Shown piece by piece: positions 12,901 through 21,329 of a stretch of DNA of 64,000 nucleotides (its first letter is position 1; every line of letters begins with the position of its first letter). Location: contig NC_086022.1 of assembly GCF_036323735.1 (NCBI RefSeq), positions 70,344,202 through 70,408,201 of the forward strand. The letters are read 5' to 3'. The position numbers and the translations under genes are program-made. This DNA comes from Rattus norvegicus. Its lineage: Eukaryota > Chordata > Mammalia > Rodentia > Muridae. The notes under the pieces are model-generated. The model made no database searches, had not been told where the DNA came from, and saw only the letters and a list, made by a program, of their open reading frames with translations.

Positions 12901-13737
12901 TTCATTAAATTCTAAAAAGTTTTTAATTTCTTTCTTTATTTCTTCCTTGACCAGGTTATCATTGAGTAGAGCATTGTTCAATTTCCATGTATATGTGGGC
13001 ATTCTTCCCTTATTGTTATTGAAGACTAGTTTTAGGCCGTGGTGGTCCGATAGCACGCATGGGATTATTTCTATCTTTCTGTACCTGTTGAGGCCCGTTT
13101 TTTGACCAATTATATGGTCAATTTTGGAGAAAGTACCATGAGGAGCTGAGAAGAAGGTATATCCTTTTGCTTTAGGATAGAATGTTCTATAAATATCCGT
13201 TAAGTCCATTTGGCTCATGACTTCTCTTAGTCTGTCTACATCACTGTTTAATTTCTGTTTCCATGATCTGTCCATTGATGAGAGTGGGGTGTTGAAATCT
13301 CCCACTATTATTGTGTGAGGTGCAATGTGTGTTTTGAGCTTTAGTAAGGTTTCTTTTACGTATGTAGGTGCCCTTGTATTTGGGGCATAGATATTTAGGA
13401 TTGAGAGTTCATCTTGGTTGATTTTTCCTTTGATGAATATGAAGTGTCCTTCCTTATCTTTTTTGATGACATTTAGTTGGAAATTGATTTTATTTGATAT
13501 TAGAATGGCTACTCCAGCTTGCTTCTTCTGACCATTTGCTTGGAAAGTTGTTTTCCAGCCTTTCACTCTGGGGTAGTGTCTGTCTTTGTCTCTGAGGTGT
13601 GTTTCCTGTAGGCAGCAGAATGCAGGGTCCTCGTTGCGTATCCAGTTTGTTAATCTATGTCTTTTTATTGGGGAGTTGAGGCCATTGATATTGAGAGATA
13701 TTAAGGAATAGTGATTATTGCTTCCCGTTATATTCAT
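9910..13737 (-). CDS. L1 ORF2p endonuclease-reverse transcriptase, intact
   Basis: This 1275-residue protein nicks genomic DNA and reverse-transcribes L1 RNA at the nick (target-primed reverse transcription). The N-terminal apurinic-like endonuclease shows N17, QETHL with E45, GDFNT with D147 and N149, and SDHH with D231 and H232. The reverse transcriptase has the SPGPDGF, LDAEKAFD and GTRQGCPLSPYLFN blocks and the FADD catalytic box around residue 700. Near the C-terminus a Cys-rich segment reads CWRGCGERGTLLHCWWDC. Length equals the usual rodent ORF2. The start chosen (MNITGSNNHY) is the usual L1 ORF2 start. There are no internal stops or frameshifts, unlike the copy at 4506-8332. Confidence 0.93.
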   Translation of the reverse strand: MNITGSNNHYSLISLNINGLNSPIKRHRLTNWIRNEDPAFCCLQETHLRDKDRHYPRVKGWKTTFQANGQKKQAGVAILISNKINFQLNVIKKDKEGHFIFIKGKINQDELSILNIYAPNTRAPTYVKETLLKLKTHIAPHTIIVGDFNTPLSSMDRSWKQKLNSDVDRLREVMSQMDLTDIYRTFYPKAKGYTFFSAPHGTFSKIDHIIGQKTGLNRYRKIEIIPCVLSDHHGLKLVFNNNKGRMPTYTWKLNNALLNDNLVKEEIKKEIKNFLEFNENEDTTYSNLWDTMKAVLRGKLIALSACRKKQERAYVSSLTAHLKALEQKEANTPRRSRRQEIIKLRAEINQVETKRTIERINRTKSWFFEKINKIDKPLARLTRGHRECVQINKIRNEKGDITTDSEEIQKIIRSYYKNLYSTKFENLQEMDNFLDRYQVSKLNQEQINQLNNPITPKEIEAVIKGLPTKKSPGPDGFSAEFYQTFIEDLIPILSKLFHKIETDGALPNSFYEATITLIPKPHKDTTKKENFRPISLMNIDAKILNKILANRIQEHIKTIIHHDQVGFIPGMQGWFNIRKTINVIHYINKLKEQNHMIISLDAEKAFDKIQHPFMIKVLERIGIQGPYLNIVKAIYSKPVANIKLNGEKLEAIPLKSGTRQGCPLSPYLFNIVLEVLARAIRQQKEIKGIQIGKEEVKISLFADDMIVYLSDPKSSTRELLKLINNFSKVAGYKINSNKSVAFLYTKEKQAEKEIRETTPFIIDPNNIKYLGVTLTKQVKDLYNKNFKTLRKEIEEDLRRWKDLPCSWIGRINMVKMAILPKAIYRFNAIPIKIPIQFFKELDRKICKFIWNNKKPRIAKAILNNKRTSGGITIPELKQYYRAIVIKTAWYWYRDRQIDQWNRIEDPEMNPHTYGHLIFDKGAKTIQWKKDSIFSKWCWFNWRSTCRRMQIDPSLSPCTKLKSKWIKDLHIKADTLKLIEEKLGKHLEHMGTGKNFLNKTPMAYALRSRIDKWDLIKLQSFCKAKDTVVRTKRQPTDWEKIFTNPTTDRGLISKIYKELKKLDRRETNNPIKKWGSELNKEFTAEECRMAEKHLKKCSTSLVIREMQIKTTLRFHLTPVRLAKIKNSGDSRCWRGCGERGTLLHCWWDCRLVKPFWKSVWRFLRKLDIELPEDPAIPLLGIYPKDASTYKRDTCSTMFIAALFIIARSWKEPRCPSTEEWIQKMWYIYTLEYYSAIKNNEFMKFVGKWLELENIILSELTQSQKDIHGMHSLISGY

Positions 13738-13796
13738 ATTTGGATGTGAGGTTATGTTTGTGTGCTTTCATTCTCTTTGTTTTGTTGCCAAGACGA

Positions 13797-14870
13797 TTAG
13801 TTTCTTGCTTCTTCTAGGGTATAGCTTGCCTCCTTATGTTGGGCTTTACCATTTATTATCCTTTGTAGTGCTGGATTTGTAGAAAGATATTGTGTAAATT
13901 TGGTTTTGTCATGGAATATCTTGGTTTCTCCATCAATGTTAATTGAGAGTTTTGCTGGATACAGTAATCTGGGCTGGCATTTGTGTTCTCTTAGGGTCTG
14001 TATAACATCAGTCCAGGATCTTCTGGCCTTCATAGTTTCTGGCGAGAAGTCTGGTGTGATTCTGATAGGTCTCCCTTTATATGTTACTTGACCTTTTTCC
14101 CTTACTGCTTTTAATATTCTTTCTTTATTTTGTGCGTTTGGTGTTTTGACAATTATGTGACGGGAGGTGTTTCTTTTCTGGTCCAATCTATTTGGAGTTC
14201 TGTAGGCTTCCTGTATGTCTATGGGTATCTCTTTTTTTAGGTTAGGGAAGTTTTCTTCTATGATTTTGTTGAAGATATTTACTGGTCCTTTGAGCTGGGA
14301 GTCTTCACTCTCTTCTATACCTATTATCCTTAGGTTTGATCTTCTCATTGAGTCCTGGATTTCCTGTATGTTTTGGACCAGTAGCTTTTTCCGCTTTACA
14401 TTATCTTTGACAGTTGAGTCAATGATTTCTATGGAATCTTCTGCTCCTGAGATTCTCTCTTCCATCTCTTGTATTCTGTTGGTGAAGCTTGTATCTACAG
14501 CTCCTTGTCTCTTCTTTTGGTTTTCTATATCCAGGGTTGTTTCCATGTGTTCTTTCTTGATTGCTTCTATTTCCATTTTTAATTCCTTCAACTGTTTGAT
14601 TGTGTTTTCTTGGAATTCTTTCAGGGATTTTTGCGATTCCTCTCTGTAGGCTTTTACTTGTTTATTAATGTTTTCCTGTGCTTCCCTAAGTGTGTTCATG
14701 TCTTTCGTGAAGTCCTCCAGCATCATGATCAGATATGATTTTGAAACTAGATCTTGCTGTTCTGGTGTGTTTGGATATTCCATGTTTGTTTTGGTGGGAG
14801 AATTGGGCTCCGATGATGGCATGTAGTCTTGGTTTCTGTTGCTTGGGTTCCTGCGCTTGCCTCTCGCCAT
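13797..14870 (-). CDS. L1 ORF1p RNA-binding protein, intact
   Basis: This 357-residue nucleic-acid chaperone coats L1 RNA in the cytoplasmic ribonucleoprotein. It starts with a basic tail (MARGKRRNPSNRN). A long coiled-coil follows (about residues 45-150, rich in K/E/Q heptads), then an RRM-like domain (about 155-255, including RIIGIEESEDSQ) and a C-terminal domain (PDFSPETMKARRSW to the end). The gene lies 59 bp upstream of ORF2 on the same strand, the standard bicistronic L1 arrangement. The reading frame is complete, at a typical rodent ORF1 length. Element B's copy of the same gene is broken by this element. Confidence 0.93.
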   Translation of the reverse strand: MARGKRRNPSNRNQDYMPSSEPNSPTKTNMEYPNTPEQQDLVSKSYLIMMLEDFTKDMNTLREAQENINKQVKAYREESQKSLKEFQENTIKQLKELKMEIEAIKKEHMETTLDIENQKKRQGAVDTSFTNRIQEMEERISGAEDSIEIIDSTVKDNVKRKKLLVQNIQEIQDSMRRSNLRIIGIEESEDSQLKGPVNIFNKIIEENFPNLKKEIPIDIQEAYRTPNRLDQKRNTSRHIIVKTPNAQNKERILKAVREKGQVTYKGRPIRITPDFSPETMKARRSWTDVIQTLREHKCQPRLLYPAKLSINIDGETKIFHDKTKFTQYLSTNPALQRIINGKAQHKEASYTLEEARN

Positions 14871-16185
14871 CAGATTATCTCTAGTGTTACTTTGTTCTGC
14901 TATTTCTGACAGTGGCTAGACTGTCCTATAAGCCTGTGTGTCGGGAGTGCTGTAGACCTGTTTTCCTCTCTTTCAGTCAGTTATGGGGACAGAGTGTTCT
15001 GCTTTCGGGCGTGTAGTTTTTCCTCTCTACAGGTCTTCAGCTGTTCCTGTGGGCCTGTGTCTTGAGTTCACCAGGCAGCTTTCTTGCAGCAGAAAATTTG
15101 GTCTTACCTGTGGTCCTGAGGCTCAGGTTTGCTCGTGGGGTGCTGTCCAGGGGCTCTCTGCAGCGGCAGCAACCAGGAAGACCTGTGCCGCCCCTTCCGG
15201 GAGCTTCAGTGCACCAGGGTTCCAGATGGTCTTTGGCTTTTTCCTCTGGCGTCCGAGATGTGTGTGCAGGGAGCAGTCTCTTCTGGTTTCCCAGGCTTGT
15301 CTGCCTCTCTGAAGGTTTAGCTCTCCCTCCCACGGGTTTTGGGTGCAGAGAACTGTTTATCCGGTCTGTTTCCTTCAGGGTCCGGTGGTGTCTCTGGCAG
15401 GGGTCCTGCCGCTCCTGGGCCCTCTCCCACGGGAGCCCAGAGGCCTTATACAGTTTCCTCTTGGGCCAGGGATGTGGGCAGGGGTGAGCAGTGTTGGTGG
15501 TCTCTTCCGCTCTGCAGCCTCAGGAGTGCCCACCTGACCAGGCGGTTGGGTCTCTCTCTCACTGGGTCTGGGAGCAGAGAGCTGCTGCGGGCCGGGATCC
15601 GCGGGTGTGGGACTTCCGGTAAACACAGAACGTGCCCGGTTCTAGAGAAATTCTGCTTCCGTGTGTCCCAAGCTCACCAGGCAGCTTTCTTGCAGCAGAA
15701 AATTTGGTCTTACCTGTGGTCCCGAGGCTCAAGTTCGCTCGTGGGGTGCTGCCCAGGGGCTCTCTGCAGCGGCAGCAACCAGGAAGACCTGTGCCGCCCC
15801 TTCCGGGAGCTTCAGTGCACCAGGGTTCCAGATGGTCTTTGGCTTTTTCCTCTGGCGTCCGAGATGTGTGTGCAGGGAGCAGTCTCTTCTGGTTTCCCAG
15901 GCTTGTCTGCCTCTCTGAAGGTTTAGCTCTCCCTCCCACGGGATTTGGGTGCAGAGAACTGTTTATCCGGTCTGTTTCCTTCAGGGTCCGGCGGTGTCTC
16001 TGGCAGGGGTCCTGCCGCTCCTGGGCCCTCCCCCACGGGAGCCCAGAGGCCTTATACAGTTTCCTCTTGGGCCAGGGATGTGGGCAGGGGTGAGCAGTGT
16101 TGGTGGTCTCTTCCGCTCTGCGGCCTCAGGAGTGCCCACCTGACCAGGCGGTTGGGTCTCTCTCTCACCGGGTCTGGGAGCAGAG
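14871..16185 (-). promoter_or_regulatory. L1 5'UTR with two tandem promoter units (element C)
   Basis: This GC-rich promoter/5'UTR holds two homologous units with a spacing of about 606 bp; for example the CACCAGGCAGCTTTCTTGC motif starts at 15070 and again at 15676. The outer unit (15578-16185) ends at the insertion point. Rodent L1s use such tandem units as an internal Pol II promoter. Several + and - ORFs of 60-200 codons here are by-products of the GC-rich repeat. Confidence 0.82.
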
Positions 16186-16201
16186 TTCTATTTCCATTTT
16201 T
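16186..16201. repeat. Target-site duplication of element C, right copy
   Basis: TTCTATTTCCATTTTT is identical to 9160-9175 and is directly followed by the continuation of element B's ORF1. Confidence 0.95.
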
Positions 16202-16491
16202 AATTCCTTCAACTGTTTGATTGTGTTTTCCTGGAATTTTTTCAGGGATTTTTGCGATTCCTCTCTGTAGGCTTCTACTTGTTTATTAATGTTTTCCTGT
16301 GTTTCCCTAAGTGTGTTCATGTCTTTCGTGAAGTCCTCCAGCATCATGATCAGATATGATTTTGAAACTAGATCTTGCTTTTCTGGTGTGTTTGGATATT
16401 CCATGTTTGTTTTGGTGGGAGAATTGGGCTCCGATGATGGCATGTAGTCTTGGTTTCTGTTGCTTGGGTTCCTGCGCTTGCCTCTCGCCAT

Positions 16492-17445
16492 CAGATTATC
16501 TCTAGTGTTACTTTGTTCTGCTATTTCTGACAGTGGCTAGACTGTCCTATAAGCCTGTGTGTCGGGAGTGCTGTAGACCTGTTTTCCTCTCTTTCAGTCA
16601 GTTATGGGGACAGAGTGTTCTGCTTTCGGGCGTGTAGTTTTTCCTCTCTACAGGTCTTCAGCTGTTCCTGTGGGCCTGTGTCTTGAGTTCACCAGGCAGC
16701 TTTCTTGCAGCAGACAAGTTGGTCTTACCTGTGGTCCCGAGGCTCAAGTTTGCTCGCGGGGTGCTGCCCAAGGGCTCTCTGAGGCGGCAGCAACCAGGAA
16801 GACCTGTGCCGCCCCTTCCTGGAGCTTCAGTGCACCAGGGTTCCAGATGGCCTTTGGTGTTTTCCTCTGGCATCCGAGATGTATGTAAAGAGAGCAGTCT
16901 CTTCTGGTTTCCCAGGCTTGTCTGCCTCTCTCGTATTTTGTTTTTATTCCTTTAAACACAACATAAATATATCTTCTTGTCTGAAAATGCAAGACTTACA
17001 ATCTGTGGTCCCGAGGCTCAGGTTCACTCGTGGGGTGCTGTCCAGGGGCTCTCTGCAGCGGCTGCAACCAGGAAGACCTGTGCCGCCCCTTCCGGGAGCT
17101 TCAGTGCACCAGGGTTCCAGATGGTCTTTGGCTTTTTCCTCTGGCGTCCGAGATGTGTGTGCAGGGAGCAGTCTCTTCTGGTTTCCCAGGCTTGTCTGCC
17201 TCTGAAGGTTTAGCTCTCCCTCCCACGGGATTTGGGTGCAGAGAACTGTTTATCCGGTCTGTTTCTTTCAGGTTCCGGAGGTGTCTCAGGCAGGGGTCCT
17301 GCCGCTCCTGGGCCCTCCCCCACGGGAGCCCAGAGGCCTTATACAGTTTCCTCTTGGGCCAGGGATGTGGGCAGGGGTGAACAGTGTTGGTGGTCTCTTC
17401 CGCTCTGCAGCCTCAGGAGTGCCCACCTGACCAGGCGGTTGGGTC
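16492..17445 (-). promoter_or_regulatory. Rearranged L1 5'UTR (element B)
   Basis: The 5'UTR of element B. The ORF1-proximal part (16492-16931) matches 14871-15311 of element C. It is followed by about 73 bp with no counterpart in the L1 units (16932-17004). A partial second unit (17005-17445) then resumes at a point matching about 15717. Compared with element C, about 405 bp of unit sequence are replaced by the 73-bp filler. Confidence 0.75.
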
Positions 17446-17460
17446 ACATCTGTAATTCTT
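17446..17460. repeat. Target-site duplication of element B, right copy
   Basis: ACATCTGTAATTCTT is identical to 3766-3780; to the right the old L1 ORF1 resumes. Confidence 0.9.
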
Positions 17461-17849
17461 GACCTCTTTCCTAGGTTTTTTATTTCCAGGTTTGCCTCCA
17501 TTTGTGTTTTCTTTATTTTTTTCTATTTCTACTTTTAAGTCTTGGACTGCTTCATACAATTCCTTTACCTGTTTGATTGTGTTTTCCTGTATGTCTTTAA
17601 AGGATTTATTTCTTTGCTCTTTAGGGCTTCTACCTGTTTACCTGTGTTTTTGTGTATTTCTTTCAGTGAGTTATTTATATCCTCCTTAGAGGACTTTATT
17701 ATCTCCATGAGATAGGATTTTAGGTCAGCTTCCTGATTTTCAGGTGTGTTGACGTATTTAGGACTTGCTGTGGTGGGAGAACTGGGTTCTGATGATGCCT
17801 CCATATAATGGCTTTTGTTGCTTGTGATCTTGCACTTGCCTCTTGCCAT
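17461..17849 (-). pseudogene. L1 ORF1 remnant, N-terminal part (element O)
   Basis: The minus-strand translation starts MARGKCKITSNKSHYMEASSE and includes NTPENQEADLKSYLMEIIK, a diverged version of the ORF1 N-terminus seen at 14870. It shows frame damage and is cut off by element B at 17460. The C-terminal half is at 3045-3780. Confidence 0.75.
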
Positions 17850-18710
17850 CTGTTTATCCACCATATTTACTGGTCTGAGTGACTCTGTCTGGAGTGCCTC
17901 TTTTATTCCTGGGTTGCTACAGGTCTCTTGGTAGGCCTGCAGCCCTGGCTGTAGCAGACCTCCCATGGAACCTTCCAACTGGAGGGTCTTTAGAGGGGCA
18001 GAGAAGCTGCTGATTTGTTGCTCTGGCTATAATAGATCTCCTGGGAGGCTTCAGACTGTTGAGTCTTCAGAGGAACAGTCAAACTGTTGTTCTGTATAAA
18101 ACTGTTCTCCTGGGGTCGGGGCAGGGGGTGCTATGCACTGTGGTTTCTGTTTTCTTGTGTACAGCTGAAATCCAGGGAGTCTTTCTGTCTTTTGGGTCAG
18201 TTACTCTGCATGCCACAGAGCCCCCAGGAGGTCTTCAGACTGTGGTGTCTATTGCCCAGTTGCCTTGTGTACAGAACACACAAGCTGTGGTGTCCTGGGT
18301 GCAGTGGATCTCTTGGGATGCCTCAGGATGTGGTATCAAATTCTCTGAGTGTAGTAGTTCTGGTATGCCTCATGATATAATGTCAAATTCTCTGAGTGAA
18401 GTGGATCCTCTGGTATGCCTCAGGATATAGCTTCTTTGGGCAAGCAGACTAGCTAGCAGGCTGTCCCAGCAGAAAGGACCAGGAAGAAGGGGAGTGGTAT
18501 TTGGTGGTCTGGGGGTTTAGGGAGATGGTGGTTCCCGGAGGCCATTGGACTCCCAACTACAGCTGTGGGACTTTGGAAGGGTCCTTACCAAATGCTCTGA
18601 GTGTAACAGATCATCTGGTATTCTTCAGGCTATAGTCTCTTCTGGGGCTAGCAGACTAGCTAGCAGTCTGTCCCAGCATAGAGGACCAGGCAGAAGGGTT
18701 GCCTGGTAAT
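17461..18710 (-). mobile_element. Old L1 (element O), 5' portion
   Basis: This is the right half of the old L1. It holds the ORF1 N-terminal part (start codon at 17849 on the minus strand) and a 5'UTR. The outer part of the 5'UTR has repeated units: a GCAGACTAGCTAGCAG motif near 18445 recurs near 18652 (spacing about 206 bp). These units are unrelated by eye to the promoter units of elements A-C, so this is a different, older L1 subfamily. The outer end near 18710 is approximate. Confidence 0.75.
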
Positions 18711-18739
18711 TTCATGAAGTCCTTGTTTTTATTTTCCAT

Positions 18740-18778
<39 letters not shown>

Positions 18779-19889
18779 TTCACTCACTCACTTTATATCC
18801 CACTGCCTCCCCTTCTTGGTCACTCCCTCAAACAGTTCCTTCCCCATCCCCCATTCTCTTCTTCTCTGACAGGGAGGAGACTCCCCTGGGTATCCCCACC
18901 ATGGAGCATCAAGTCTCTGTAGAGCTAGGCACATCCTCTCCCATTGAGGCTAGACAGGCATCTCCAGTATTAACCCCAGCTTTAGAAAAAGCCCCTGCTC
19001 CAATTGTTGGGGGGATACTGAGCTGCACCTTGTCACATATTTGGGGGTCTAGGTCCAGGCCCATGCATGATTTTTGGTTAGTGGCTTAGTCTCTGATAGC
19101 CCCCAAAGATCCAGGTTAGTTGACTCTGTTAGCCTTTCTGTGGAGTTCCTATCCCCTCTGGGAGCCTCATTGCCCCTCCCCCCCAACTATTCTATTAAGC
19201 TTCCCATGCTCCATCCAACATTTGGCTGTGTGTCTCTGCATCTGTTTTAGTCAGTTGCTGGGTGGAACCTCTCAGAGGACAGTTATGCTACACTCCTGTC
19301 TAAAAGCATATTGGAGTATCATTAATAGTGTCAGGGATTGGTGCTTGCCAAAGGGATGGGTCTCAAGTTGCATCAGTTACATGTTGGTCATTCTTCCAGC
19401 CTCTGCTCCGTCTTTGTCCTTGTATTTCTTGTATACAGGGCAATTTTTGGGTTAAAGTTTTGTCAGTAGTTTGGTGTTCTTATCCCTTTATTGGGACCCT
19501 GCCTGGCTAAAGGAGGTGGGCCATTTTAGATTCCATATCCCCAATTGCTAGGAATCTCAGCTAAAGTCACTCCCATAGACTCCTGGCAGCCTCTCCATCC
19601 TGATACATCTTAGACAAGCCCTCCCCCCGCCCCACAACACACTAGCCCCCAATTTCCATTCATTCTCTTGGCCCTCTGGCCTTCTCTCCTATTTGCCACA
19701 GCTAATCCAAAATCCCCCTCCCTTACAATCCCCTCTCCAGCTTAGTTCCCTTCATTCATCAGCCTTTTATGACTATGTTATTTCCCCTTCCAATTGAGAT
19801 TAAAGCACCCTTGCTTAGTCCTTCCTTCTTGTTTAGCTTCTTTGGGTCTGCAGAGTGTAGCTTGAGTATCCTCTACTTTATGGTTACTA

Positions 19890-20570
19890 TCCACTTATCA
19901 GTGAATATATACCATTCATGTCTTTTGGGTCTATGCTACCTCACTCAGGATGATATTTTCTAGTTTCGTCCACTTATCTGCAAAATTCATGAAGTCCTTG
20001 TTTCTACAGCTGAGTAGCATTCCATTGTGTAAAAGAACCATATTTTTTGTATCCATTCTTTGGTTGATGGACACCTGGGTTCTTTCCAGCTTCTGGCTAT
20101 TATGAATAAAGCTGCAATGAACATAGTTAAGCAAGTGTCTTTGTTGGGTGGTGGAGCATCTTTTGAGTATATGCCCAGGAGTGGTCTAGCTGGGTCTTCA
20201 GGTTAAACTATTTCCAATTTTTCAAGAAACTGCCAGAGTGATTTACAGAATAGGTGTACAAGTTTGCACTCCCACCAGCAGTGTTTCCTTACTCCAAATT
20301 CTTGCCATCACAAGCTGTTGCTTGAGTTTCTGATTTTAGCTATTCTGGTTTGTGTAAGGTAGAATCTCAGAGTAATTTTGATTTGCATTTCTCTGATGAG
20401 CAAAGATGTTGAACTTTTCTTTAAGCACTTCTAGACTATTCCTCTGTTGAGAATTCTTTGTTTAGCTCTGTGCCCCAGTTTTAGTTGGGTTATTTGGTTT
20501 GATGGTGTCTTACTGCTTGAGTTCTTTATATATTTGGATGTCAGTCCTCTGTTGGATGTAGGTATGGGGA
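19890..20570 (-). pseudogene. L1 ORF2 C-terminal remnant (element P)
   Basis: The minus strand encodes diverged ORF2 C-terminal pieces, including SFIHNSQKLERTQVSINQRMDTKNMV and LHNGMLLSC, matching the end of the intact ORF2 (SLIYNSQKLERT...). The upstream part reads PTSNRGLTSKYIKN, a form of PTTDRGLISKIYKE. Frames are broken. Confidence 0.7.
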
Positions 20571-20775
20571 ATGTATTTTCCTGTGTTTCTTTAAGGGATT
20601 TATTCATTTCCTCTTTAAAGGCTTCTATCTTTGTAAGATTGGATTTAAGGTCATTTTCTAGTGCTTGTGCTATCTTGGAATATCCAGGGCTTTCTATGGT
20701 AAGATAGCTGAGCTCTGATGGTACCATATGGTCTTGGCTCTTGTTTATTATGTTCTTATGCTGGCCTTTAGTCAT
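20571..20775 (-). pseudogene. L1 ORF1 N-terminus joined to ORF2 remnant (element P)
   Basis: From the ATG at 20775 (minus strand) the frame reads MTKGQHKNIINKSQDHM, a diverged ORF1 N-terminus. It continues through KEEMNKSLKETQENT and then passes in frame, near 20572, into ORF2-type PIPTSNRGLTSK. The fused frame ends at 20431. It is an accident of deletion, not a recognised gene; no GT...AG remnant is obvious at the joint. Confidence 0.6.
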
Positions 20776-20959
20776 CTGGTTGTCCTTGGTGATTTTCGGC
20801 CTGGTAGTCCCTGCTGGCAGCAGGAAGAGCTGTGGTCTGAGCAATGGAGGGCACAGGGTACAGGGCAGAACTTTCTGCTAGATCAAATAATTTTATTTTA
20901 AAACTATAATCTATACTTATTACTTGAAAAATAGTACATGTTTCACAAAACATAGAAAA

Positions 20960-21320
20960 AAGACAAAGATTCCTTATTATTGAAGTGTGTGTATGTATGT
21001 CACATGCATGTATATGTATATGTGGTGTGTGTGTGTGTGTGCACTCATTTGTGCCTATGTAGAGGTGAGAAGTTAGCTTTATGTATCTTCTTTGCTGGTC
21101 TCCATCTTATTTTTTGAGATAGACTTTTTCATTTTCCCCAGAGCATGTTGATTGTCTAGACTAGCTAGCTAGCTAGTCTCTGGAATTCTCTGTTTCTGGG
21201 ATGATAGGCTCAGACTACCAATCACATCCTTTTATCTAGGTTCTAAGACTCTGAGCTTGGGTTCTCATGCTTGTGCAACAAGCACTCTCCCCATGAGCTA
21301 TCTCCCACTCCTAAAAATAA
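20960..21320 (-). repeat. Old B2/B3-type SINE with TG-rich flank
   Basis: The interval contains TG-rich sequence (20980-21043), a SINE-like body, and CATGCTTGTGCAACAAGC followed by ...CCCCATGAGCTATCTCCCACTCC. The last part is the reverse complement of a tRNA-derived SINE head, so the element is on the minus strand. The exact subfamily is uncertain. A perfect 22-bp palindrome of CTAG/GCTA units lies at 21158-21179. Confidence 0.55.
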
Positions 21321-21329
21321 TATTTTAAA

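Larger units (their letters stand above)
9176..16185 (-). mobile_element. Full-length rat L1 with both ORFs intact (element C)
   Basis: This is a complete 7.0-kb L1 on the minus strand. It comprises an A-rich tail (about 9176-9210, interrupted), 3'UTR to 9909, ORF2 of 1275 codons, a 59-bp spacer, ORF1 of 357 codons, and a 1.3-kb 5'UTR with nearly two homologous units. It is flanked by a perfect 16-bp target-site duplication and lies inside ORF1 of element B. Full length, two open ORFs, a multi-unit promoter and a perfect duplication are the marks of a very young, possibly retrotransposition-competent element. It resembles the L1Rn/L1mlvi2 group as I remember it. Confidence 0.93.
8392..16491 (-). 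pseudogene. L1 ORF1 of element B, split by a nested L1
   Basis: ORF1 of element B starts at 16491 (MARGKRRNPSNRN). It runs to 16202, is interrupted by element C with its 16-bp duplicated target, and resumes from 9175 to the stop at 8392. The break falls in the coiled-coil region, around residue 100. The RNA-recognition and C-terminal domains (from RIIGIEESEDSQ to the end) lie wholly in the left part. Both parts read openly, so the insertion itself is the inactivating event. Confidence 0.85.
3781..17445 (-). mobile_element. Young rat L1 (element B), interrupted by element C
   Basis: This is a near full-length L1 on the minus strand. It comprises poly(A) and 3'UTR (3781-4505), ORF2 with one frameshift (4506-8332), ORF1 split in two (8392-9175 and 16202-16491), and a rearranged 5'UTR (16492-17445). 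It is flanked by a perfect 15-bp target-site duplication and sits inside the ORF1 of old element O. Its own ORF1 is interrupted by the later insertion of element C at 9176-16185. Its sequence is very close to element C, so both are recent. Confidence 0.92.
18711..20878 (-). mobile_element. Old L1 (element P) with large internal deletion
   Basis: This is an old L1 on the minus strand. A (TTTA)n tract at 18739-18780 replaces a plain A-tail. A long 3'UTR (about 18781-19890) is followed by the ORF2 C-terminal part (about 19890-20570), which is joined directly to the ORF1 N-terminal part (about 20573-20775) and a short 5' flank. Roughly 4 kb of normal L1 sequence between early ORF1 and late ORF2 is missing. 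The short L1-like stretch at 18711-18735, with an ORF2 C-terminal motif, may belong to yet another fragment. Confidence 0.72.

Noticed and set aside
15037..16093. Many overlapping GC-rich ORFs up to 195 codons on both strands
   Set aside because: They repeat with the L1 promoter units and recur in elements A and B. They are shadows of the L1 5'UTR, not genes.
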